A stretch of 44,222 nucleotides of DNA from Verrucomicrobiota bacterium (GTDB lineage: Bacteria; Verrucomicrobiota; Verrucomicrobiia; Verrucomicrobiales; Akkermansiaceae): contig JAQCFL010000004.1 of the NCBI GenBank assembly GCA_027619375.1, forward strand, positions 1 to 44,222, given 5' to 3'. Position numbers and translations under genes: made by a program. The notes beneath the pieces were generated by a model, which did no database searches, was not told the DNA's origin, and worked only from the letters and a program-made list of their open reading frames with translations. Shown here piece after piece: positions 8,310 through 14,677 of this stretch. The stretch's first letter is position 1, and each line of letters starts with the position of its first letter.

Positions 8310-9596
8310 ATGTTCAAAACCATTTCTGGTTCCAAGCTCGCCGACCGCTCGAAAGGATTGTTCTCCCAACTCAATTCTCTCGCAAGAGAAACCCAACTCA
8401 TCGTGCGTACCAGTGCGAAGTTCTCCGCAGAGGGATTTCTGTTAAGCCTGTTCAAGGCAGTCCTCACGGGTAAAGCCTCCTTCGGCCAAATCGCAAGAGA
8501 TCTCAAGCGCAGCGAGAAGAGATCGATAAGTCGGCAGGCCGTACATGGGCGCGTGGACAAAACTGCGGTGTCCTTCATGATTTCGGTGACCGGGCAAGCG
8601 CTCAAGGAACGATGGGCAGAGCAGAAGCTGATATGCTCGAAGGTTTTCAATCGGGTCCTTATCGAGGACTCAACCCAAGCCAAAACGCACGTCAACAATG
8701 CCGGGGATTTCCCCGGTCATGGCAATGGAAAAGGAAAAACGGCCGGGTGCAAATCTGATCTTGTCTTCGATCTTCTCACCGGCGAACCGCTATACCAGAC
8801 GCTGCACCTCGCCACTGACCAGGACCGCGAACTGGGCAAGGACCTCGTTGATCTGGTGGAGAAGGATGATCTGGTATTGCGCGATATGGGCTATTTTGCC
8901 GTGAAAGAGTTCGATCTCATCGCCCATCGAGGAGCTTATTGGTTGAGCCGTGTTCCCGTCAGCGTGAAGATCTTTGACCTGGAGGGGAGCAAGCTCGAAA
9001 CGATTTTGCGCAACTCAAAGGCCAGGCAGCTTGAGCTCGAAGTGCTGGTAACCGAGGACAGGCATCGCGCCCGTCTGCTCGCCGTGCGTGCGGCGCCCGA
9101 GGTTGCCAAGGAGCGTCGTCGAAAGAGAAGGCAAAAGGCGCGTGAACTCGGCAAGCAACCCAGCAAGGACATGTTGCTGCGGGACGGATGGTATCTTCTC
9201 ATCACCAACATCGGTGAGGATCTCATGGGCTCTTCCAACCTTTTCAAGCTCTACGCGACACGTTGGCAGATCGAGATCACTTTCCGAGCCTGGAAGCAAT
9301 CCGGTCAACTCATCAAGGCCCTCGCGAGGGACACCAATGAGTTCCACCTGCAGTGCCTGATGTATGCCGCGATCATCATATTGATCCTCACCATGAAAAT
9401 CGCATCGCTTCTGCACCAGCAGCACGCACGCGACCGATTGAGCCTTGAGAAACTCGCTGATGATCTTGGTTCGCACATTCTAACACTCCTCTCGTTGGAT
9501 CACTTTGGTCAGTACGATCCCGATCCTAGACACATAAAAATGGATCCAAGATCCCGTAAATCCCTGCTTCAAATCGCAATGGAATGCTTAACTTGA
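8310..9596 (+). CDS. IS4-family DDE transposase
   Basis: A 428-aa transposase with the RNase H-like catalytic triad: D120 in IEDSTQAK, D192 in LVLRDMGYF, and E322 in the family signature Y-x2-R-x3-E-x6-K (YATRWQIEITFRAWK). The spacing and the insertion between the second Asp and the Glu fit IS4 transposases. An N-terminal helical region (residues 1-100) should bind the ends. Length is normal, the frame is unbroken and the stop codon (9594-9596) lies in the right inverted repeat, so the element may still be active. A TTGACA lies at 8279-8284, but no matching -10 at the right distance was found. Base composition is less GC-rich than the neighbouring genes, consistent with recent arrival. Confidence 0.95.
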   Translation: MFKTISGSKLADRSKGLFSQLNSLARETQLIVRTSAKFSAEGFLLSLFKAVLTGKASFGQIARDLKRSEKRSISRQAVHGRVDKTAVSFMISVTGQALKERWAEQKLICSKVFNRVLIEDSTQAKTHVNNAGDFPGHGNGKGKTAGCKSDLVFDLLTGEPLYQTLHLATDQDRELGKDLVDLVEKDDLVLRDMGYFAVKEFDLIAHRGAYWLSRVPVSVKIFDLEGSKLETILRNSKARQLELEVLVTEDRHRARLLAVRAAPEVAKERRRKRRQKARELGKQPSKDMLLRDGWYLLITNIGEDLMGSSNLFKLYATRWQIEITFRAWKQSGQLIKALARDTNEFHLQCLMYAAIIILILTMKIASLLHQQHARDRLSLEKLADDLGSHILTLLSLDHFGQYDPDPRHIKMDPRSRKSLLQIAMECLT

Positions 9597-9604
9597 CGCG
9601 AATG
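9589..9604 (-). repeat. Right terminal inverted repeat of the IS4 element
   Basis: Exact reverse complement of 8207-8222; it contains the transposase stop codon. Confidence 0.9.
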
Positions 9605-9640
9605 GGGTGTCCGAGTAAGGGTCGGGGTTAAGTTCTCTTC

Positions 9641-9653
9641 GTCCCGGAGGGAC
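9641..9653 (+). repeat. Short REP-like palindrome
   Basis: GTCCC-GGA-GGGAC, a 5-bp stem with a 3-base loop, lying between the IS4 end and the PEP-CTERM remnant. Such 'cgtcccgnagggac' palindromes recur in Verrucomicrobia intergenic DNA, in my recollection; only one copy is visible here. Confidence 0.35.
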
Positions 9654-9803
9654 ATGCTGAACACCACGACACGGCGACCTCGCATTCGAATGAGCCGAAT
9701 CCGGGCGCCTTCCGTGTCGGCTTCATCGACTTTCAGCTCCTCGGCGTGCCCGAGCCCTTCGTGGCTTTGCTCGGCAGCCTTGGACTGCCCGCCCTGCCCG
9801 CCT

Positions 9804-9827
9804 GCCGCGCCGCCGCGCCGCCGCGCC
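9804..9827 (+). repeat. Three tandem copies of an 8-bp GC-rich unit
   Basis: GCCGCGCC repeated three times without change, followed by GCCGCC. It encodes the Ala/Pro-to-Arg transition of the PEP-CTERM remnant. Because 8 is not a multiple of 3, gain or loss of one unit changes the reading frame. Confidence 0.75.
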
Positions 9828-9935
9828 GCCGCCGTGCAGGAGGATTCAGGGGCAAGAGTGATTCCCAATTTTCGGATCCGTCTTGATTGAGGCGGATCAG
9901 GGGCTGGCGATCTCAACCAATCCAAAAATATCCCT

Positions 9936-9974
9936 AGTCCGCTGGGAAATAAAATGTGTATTTCCGCCGGGACT
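9936..9974 (+). promoter_or_regulatory. Interrupted dyad overlapping a -10-like box upstream of block A
   Basis: AGTCC...GGAAAT at 9936-9950 is mirrored by ATTTCC...GGACT at 9960-9974, with mismatches in the four central bases of each arm. A good -10 box, TAAAAT (9950-9955), lies at the centre, but the -35 position has no TTGACA-like match, as expected for an activator-dependent promoter. The first gene of block A starts 54 bases downstream. This could be the operator of the island's main operon; the assignment is inference from position and symmetry. Confidence 0.3.
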
Positions 9975-10028
9975 GGCGTAACGAAGCTCCCGTTTCATTG
10001 AAACCAAAGAGCCTGAAGAATAGACGCC

Positions 10029-12518
10029 ATGAAAATGACACCATCGTATCTGAGCGGTTGCCTCGCCGCCCTTCTCCTGACCGGAAGCGCCCTCGCCGCC
10101 GAGCCGCAGGGTCCACCGGATCTCACCCAGGACCGCAGCGTCGATCGCAAGCGGACCTACAATCTGGGCTCCACCGGGTTGCGCGGGTGGATCTACCTGA
10201 AGCCGGAGACGCATTTTGACGGGCTGCAGGGGCGGACCACGGCCTCGAGCCGGCAGATATTGGTCACGCATGTCGGGGCCAAGTCGCCGGCGGACGGGGT
10301 GGTGGAAGTGGACGACGTGATCCTCGGGGTCGGAGGGAAGCCGTTCAACGACGATGCCCGCAAGAGCATCGCGGTGGCCATTCAGGAAGCGGAGAAGGAA
10401 GCCAACGGAGGCATTCTCAAGCTGACCTGTTGGCGGGCGGGCGAGACCAGGGAGCTGCAGCTCAAGCTGCGGGTGATGGGAACCTACGCCGAGACCGCGC
10501 CCTACAATTGTGACAAGTCGAAGCGGATTTTCGAGGAGGCCTGCGAGATGCTGGCGAAGGAGCCGCTGGAGTCGAATTGGCATGGGTGGATCAACGGCCT
10601 CGCGCTGCTGGCCACCGGCAAGGCCGAATACCTGCCGATGGTGCGGGAACTCGCCTACAAGGCGGGGCCGGAGACCATGGATCTGCAGAACGACACGAAC
10701 GGGTCGGCCTGGGACCTCGGTTACCGGAACATGTTCCTGTGCGAGTATTACCTGCTCACCGGTGACAAGAAGGTGCGGCACGCGATCAATGAGATCACGC
10801 TCTCGCTGGCGCGGGGTCAGGGGATGTATGGCACCTTCGGTCATGGATTTTCCGCTCTGACACCCGATGGCAAACGCCACGGTTCGGTGCCGCCCTACGG
10901 CCCGGTGAATCAGGCGGGACTGTCGGCCAACATGGGCATCGTGATGGGCAGAAAGTGCGGGGTGAAGGATCCCGAAGTCGATGCCGCGGTCGAGCGCGCC
11001 GCCAAGTTTTTCGGATACTTCGTGGACAAGGGCACGATTCCCTACGGAGAGCATGAGCCCTATGCGTTTCATGACAACAATGGCAAGAGCGCCATGTCCG
11101 CGATGTTGTTCGGGCTCCAGGGCGGGCGGACCGCGGAAACGCGGTTCTTCGCCAAGATGGCCGTGGCCGGCCACCGGAACCGGGAATGCGGGCACACCGG
11201 CCAGGGGTTCAGCTATTTGTGGGGAGCCCTAGGCGCGAATGTCGGCGGTCCCGAGGCGGTGGCGGCGTTCTTCAAGGAGGCCTCCTGGCACTTCGATCTC
11301 GTGCGCCGCAGCGACGGATCGTTCACCTATGACGGCGGCGAGCAATACGGCGCCGGCATGACCGACGACGACACCTACTACGGCAAGAGCAGCTACTCCG
11401 GCTTGAGCCCGAACGCCACCTACGTGCTCACCTATTCGCTGCCCTTGAAGAAGATCCTGCTCACCGGCCGGGAGGCCGACCAGGCGAACTGGTTGAGCAA
11501 GGCGGAGGCGGCGGCGGTGAGCGCTTCGGGACGCTTCGACCTGGATCGCAAGGGGATGAGCCCCGAGGAGCTGGTGATGGCCTTTGAGGATTGGTCGCCG
11601 ATTGTGCGCGGCTGGGCGGCGGAGGAACTGGCGCAACACCCGGAAGCAAAAGCGATGATCCCCCGCCTGATCAAGATGGCGGAAGGATCGGATGCCCATG
11701 CCCGCCAGGGAGCCTGCGAAACGCTCGGATACCTGAAGAGCCAGGAGGCCCTGCCGGTGTTCATCCGCCTGCTGTCCCATGAGGACCGCTGGCTGCGCTA
11801 CAAGGCGGCAAAGGCCATCCGGGAGATGGGAGGCGAGGCCAAACCGGTTTTGCCCTCCATTCTCAAGGCCGTGGCCGAGACTCAGGAGCCGCTCCACCCG
11901 ATCAACTGGGCGGACCCGGTCCAGCTCACCCATGGTCAACTGGCGGCAGCCCTGTTCGCGGGTCCGCTGTCGAATGCCGTGAAGGAAAGCGATCGGGACC
12001 TGCTCTACCCGGCGGTTCGGACGGTGTCCATGAACGCCGACGGCATGGCCAGGGCCACCCTGCGGGGCTTCTTCGAGAACGCCCTCACGGTGGAGGACGT
12101 GCAGGCGCTGGCTCCGGCGATCCAGGCCTCCATCATGACGCCCAGTCCCGCGGACACCATGTTCAGCAACGAGATCCGCATGGGGGGATTCAAAGCGCTG
12201 ACAAAGTACAACTTCAAGGAGGGCGTCCTGGCGGGAGTCCAGCTTGCAAAATCCCAGGGTGGGCATGGTAGTGAACGACGCACGGGGGAGATCGTGAGGG
12301 AAATTGCCAAGTACGGGACTGCCGCCCGCGAGGCGATCCCGGGGCTGAAAGAGCTGATCGCCCAGTTTCATTCCGAGGTGGCGAACCAAAAATTTCCGGG
12401 AGGTGAGCTCAACGAGCGGAGAGTCGGCGACGTGGAAGAGGCGATCCGTTCGATCGAAGCCGCGACCACCCACCCGGAGTTGCGTGCCATCCAGCCGTCG
12501 CAGGCAACGCGCAGATAG
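10029..12518 (+). CDS. Secreted PDZ - alpha/alpha - HEAT-repeat protein (DUF6288-like)
   Basis: An 829-aa protein with a signal peptide ending near residue 23 (GSALAAEP). Residues about 60-145 form a PDZ-like domain: AKSPADGVVEVDDVILGVGG, the carboxylate-loop and 'gD.I..v.g' pattern of PDZ domains. Residues about 160-500 are Trp/Tyr/Gly-rich with a helical layout like an alpha/alpha toroid (WHGWINGLALLATGKAEYLP; LGYRNMFLCEYYLLTG). Residues about 520-640 are HEAT-type repeats (QGACETLGYLKSQEALPVF; RYKAAKAIREMGGEAKPVL). I recall this arrangement as DUF6288; no function is established. As first gene of block A, 43 bases before the GH127 gene, it probably helps act on the same substrate, either as an enzyme with a toroid fold or as a scaffold. 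Confidence 0.8.
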   Translation: MKMTPSYLSGCLAALLLTGSALAAEPQGPPDLTQDRSVDRKRTYNLGSTGLRGWIYLKPETHFDGLQGRTTASSRQILVTHVGAKSPADGVVEVDDVILGVGGKPFNDDARKSIAVAIQEAEKEANGGILKLTCWRAGETRELQLKLRVMGTYAETAPYNCDKSKRIFEEACEMLAKEPLESNWHGWINGLALLATGKAEYLPMVRELAYKAGPETMDLQNDTNGSAWDLGYRNMFLCEYYLLTGDKKVRHAINEITLSLARGQGMYGTFGHGFSALTPDGKRHGSVPPYGPVNQAGLSANMGIVMGRKCGVKDPEVDAAVERAAKFFGYFVDKGTIPYGEHEPYAFHDNNGKSAMSAMLFGLQGGRTAETRFFAKMAVAGHRNRECGHTGQGFSYLWGALGANVGGPEAVAAFFKEASWHFDLVRRSDGSFTYDGGEQYGAGMTDDDTYYGKSSYSGLSPNATYVLTYSLPLKKILLTGREADQANWLSKAEAAAVSASGRFDLDRKGMSPEELVMAFEDWSPIVRGWAAEELAQHPEAKAMIPRLIKMAEGSDAHARQGACETLGYLKSQEALPVFIRLLSHEDRWLRYKAAKAIREMGGEAKPVLPSILKAVAETQEPLHPINWADPVQLTHGQLAAALFAGPLSNAVKESDRDLLYPAVRTVSMNADGMARATLRGFFENALTVEDVQALAPAIQASIMTPSPADTMFSNEIRMGGFKALTKYNFKEGVLAGVQLAKSQGGHGSERRTGEIVREIAKYGTAAREAIPGLKELIAQFHSEVANQKFPGGELNERRVGDVEEAIRSIEAATTHPELRAIQPSQATRR

Positions 12519-12561
12519 GGAAAACAGCACGTCGCCAGCCAATCGGAACCAATTGAAAACC

Positions 12562-14601
12562 ATGAAGAACCATCTGAAACCATCCCTGATGTGCACACTG
12601 ATCGCGTTGGGGTTGTCGGGCATCTCCCGGGGGGACGATCTTCCGCCCCAACGCGGACTCGACAACGTCAGCCACGATCAGGTGGAGCTCCGGGGCGGGT
12701 TTTGGGGACCACGCCTGGAGATCCATCACCAAACCACCGTTCCTCATGCGCTGGATGCCTTGGAACGCAACGGCCACGTCACCAACTTCGACAAGGCCGC
12801 CGGGACCTTCGACGGTGAGCTGCGCGGGCATCATGCCTTTGACTCCGACCTGCACAAGACGCTGGAAGGTGCCATGTACAGCCTGCAGCATTTCGACGAT
12901 CCGGATTTGCGCAAACGCGTCGACGGCATCCTCGACCGGATCCTGGCCTCCCAGCAGGAGGACGGCTACCTGATCTCGTATTTCATCGTGAAGGGCCTTG
13001 AGAACAAATGGTCCGACATGCGCCTTGAACATCAGATGTACAATGCCGGTCACTTTTTTGAGTTTGCCGTCGAGCACAACCGGCTCGACGGCGGCACCAA
13101 GGCGCTCGACGCGGCAAAGCGTTTTGCGGACCACATCGATGGCATCTTTGGTCCCGACAAGCGCCATGATGTCGGCGGACACGAGGAGATCGAACTCGCC
13201 CTGATCAAGCTCTATCGCGCCACCGGCGAGAAGCGTTACTTGGATCTCTGTCGCTTCCTCCTCGACGAGCGCGGCTGCCAGCACAATGTCAAGGAGCATC
13301 AACGCTACGATCCCAACACTCCCTACGTGGCCCCCGAAGGGGAGGAGGGTGACGAACGCCGGGCGGCGATGCTCAAACGCCTCCGGACCCGGAATGGCCG
13401 GATGCAGGATCACAAGCCGCTCGTTGAGCAGACCGAGGCGATCGGTCACGCGGTGCGGGCGGGATACATCTATTCGGCCATGGCCGACATCGCCCGATTC
13501 AGCGAGGCTCCCGAGTACGAGCGGGCCGTCGACCAAATCTGGCAGGACGTGCTGGGTCGCAAGATGTATGTGAACGGGGGCATCGGAACGGCCCAATACG
13601 GGGACGAGGGCTTCGGCGACCCCTACCTCCTTCCCAACAAGACCTATTGCGAATCGTGCTCCTCCATCGCCCATGTCTTCTGGCAGCACCGCATGAATCT
13701 GCTCAAGGGAGAGGCCAAATACGCCGATGTCATGGAGCTGGTTCTCTACAACGCCGCGCTGTCGGGAATGTCCCTCAGCGGGGACGGCTTTTTCTATCAG
13801 AACCCCCTCCAGTCCGACAATGGTGGCGAGCGCAGATCATGGATCGGCCTGGCCTGTTGCCCGACCAACCTTGCCCGGTTCACCCCCCAGGTCGGTGGAT
13901 TTGTTTATGCCCGAGCGAACAAGCAGTTGTTCGTCAACCTCTTCGCGGCAGGCGAGGCCGCTATCAAGATGGAGGACGGCAAAACCGTGAAGATCACCCA
14001 GGACACGAATTACCCCTGGGACGGGAAGGTCAAGCTGACGGTCAGTCCGGAGGAGGAGTCCAAGTTCGACCTCTGCGTGCGCATTCCCGGATGGGCCCTG
14101 GGCAATCCCGTCCCCGGCGACCTCTACCGCTTCGCCGACCAGGACACCGCTCCCGTCGCCCTGACGGTCAATGGAAAAGCGGTGGAGGCCATCCCGGGAC
14201 GTGACGGATATGTTCATCTGGAACGCTCATGGAAGGGGGGGGACGTGGTGGAACTCGACATGCCGATGCCGGTCCGCCGTGTTTACGCCCATGAGAAGGT
14301 TCTCGAGAACACGGGCAAGGTTGCGCTGATGCGCGGTCCGGTCGTCTATTGCCTCGAAGGGGTGGACAACAAGGACCTTGACCTCTTCAAGTTGACCGTG
14401 CCCCGCGACTCCGACCTGACGGCCGAACATCGGGCCGACCTGCTCGGCGGGGTGACCGTTCTCAAAGGCCAGGGTCTCGATGAGAATCAGAAACCGGTCA
14501 AGCTGACTGCCATTCCCTACTACGCCTGGGCAAACAGGGAAAAGGGAGCAATGACGATCTGGATCAAGGAACCGGAGAGCGCGACCGGCGCAGATCGTTG
14601 A
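12562..14601 (+). CDS. GH127-type beta-L-arabinofuranosidase (DUF1680)
   Basis: A 679-aa secreted enzyme; the ATG at 12562 begins a signal peptide ending near ISRGDD, whereas the longer open frame overlaps the previous gene. The alpha/alpha-barrel family motifs are clear: residues 35-50 (VELRGGFWGPRLE), DSDLHKTLEGAMYSL, and the zinc site known from HypBA1, here E364-S-C366 and C432-C433 in LACCPTNLARF. In GH127 one of the paired cysteines acts as the nucleophile, so catalysis should be intact. GH127 releases beta-L-arabinofuranose, but the DUF1680 clan also contains enzymes for other rare sugars, so the substrate is open. Second gene of block A; a paralogue lies at 33752-35809 on the other strand. 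Confidence 0.88.
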   Translation: MKNHLKPSLMCTLIALGLSGISRGDDLPPQRGLDNVSHDQVELRGGFWGPRLEIHHQTTVPHALDALERNGHVTNFDKAAGTFDGELRGHHAFDSDLHKTLEGAMYSLQHFDDPDLRKRVDGILDRILASQQEDGYLISYFIVKGLENKWSDMRLEHQMYNAGHFFEFAVEHNRLDGGTKALDAAKRFADHIDGIFGPDKRHDVGGHEEIELALIKLYRATGEKRYLDLCRFLLDERGCQHNVKEHQRYDPNTPYVAPEGEEGDERRAAMLKRLRTRNGRMQDHKPLVEQTEAIGHAVRAGYIYSAMADIARFSEAPEYERAVDQIWQDVLGRKMYVNGGIGTAQYGDEGFGDPYLLPNKTYCESCSSIAHVFWQHRMNLLKGEAKYADVMELVLYNAALSGMSLSGDGFFYQNPLQSDNGGERRSWIGLACCPTNLARFTPQVGGFVYARANKQLFVNLFAAGEAAIKMEDGKTVKITQDTNYPWDGKVKLTVSPEEESKFDLCVRIPGWALGNPVPGDLYRFADQDTAPVALTVNGKAVEAIPGRDGYVHLERSWKGGDVVELDMPMPVRRVYAHEKVLENTGKVALMRGPVVYCLEGVDNKDLDLFKLTVPRDSDLTAEHRADLLGGVTVLKGQGLDENQKPVKLTAIPYYAWANREKGAMTIWIKEPESATGADR

Positions 14602-14677
14602 TCTGGACGCTTCGTCACGCCAGTCCTCTTGCATGAGACCCAAGGATCCAAAGCTCAAAGGAACCAAGCACGTATCC

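Larger units (their letters stand above)
8207..9604 (+). mobile_element. Complete IS4-family insertion sequence, 1398 bp
   Basis: The element is bounded by perfect 16-bp inverted repeats, CATTCGCGTCAAGTTA at 8207-8222 and its reverse complement at 9589-9604. Ends beginning CAT followed by a CAAGTTA-like core are typical of the IS231-type branch of the IS4 family. It holds one transposase gene whose stop codon lies inside the right repeat. The 11 bases next to each end (AGGAGAGCGAG and GGGTGTCCGAG) agree at 7 of 11 positions, so no clear target duplication remains. Either the flanks have drifted, or the element arose by rearrangement between copies. It separates the upstream region of a sulfatase from a PEP-CTERM gene remnant. 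Confidence 0.9.
9632..9886 (+). pseudogene. Orphan C-terminus of a PEP-CTERM protein
   Basis: In this frame an 84-residue open stretch follows a stop at 9629-9631 and has no start codon. It reads ...GAFRVGFIDFQLLG, then VPEP (9746-9757), a hydrophobic segment VALLGSLGLPALPA, and a basic tail APPRRRR, then 16 more residues before the TGA. VPEP + membrane-like segment + arginine cluster is the PEP-CTERM sorting tag cleaved and processed by exosortase in Verrucomicrobia and other Gram-negatives. Upstream coding sequence is missing, so the rest was lost, perhaps with the adjacent IS4 insertion, which ends 28 bases before. The basic tail is encoded across an 8-bp tandem repeat that could shift frame. 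No exosortase gene is in the window. Confidence 0.6.

Noticed and set aside
8279-8310. TTGACA as the transposase promoter
   Set aside because: No -10-like box lies 16-18 bases downstream; the nearest AT-rich hexamer overlaps the start codon.
8196-9615. 11-bp target-site duplication of the IS4 element
   Set aside because: Only 7 of 11 bases agree between the flanks, which is too weak to call a duplication.
12403-12561. Upstream extension of the first GH127 gene by 53 codons
   Set aside because: It overlaps the end of the preceding gene and encodes an Arg/Ser-rich stretch; the signal peptide begins at 12562.
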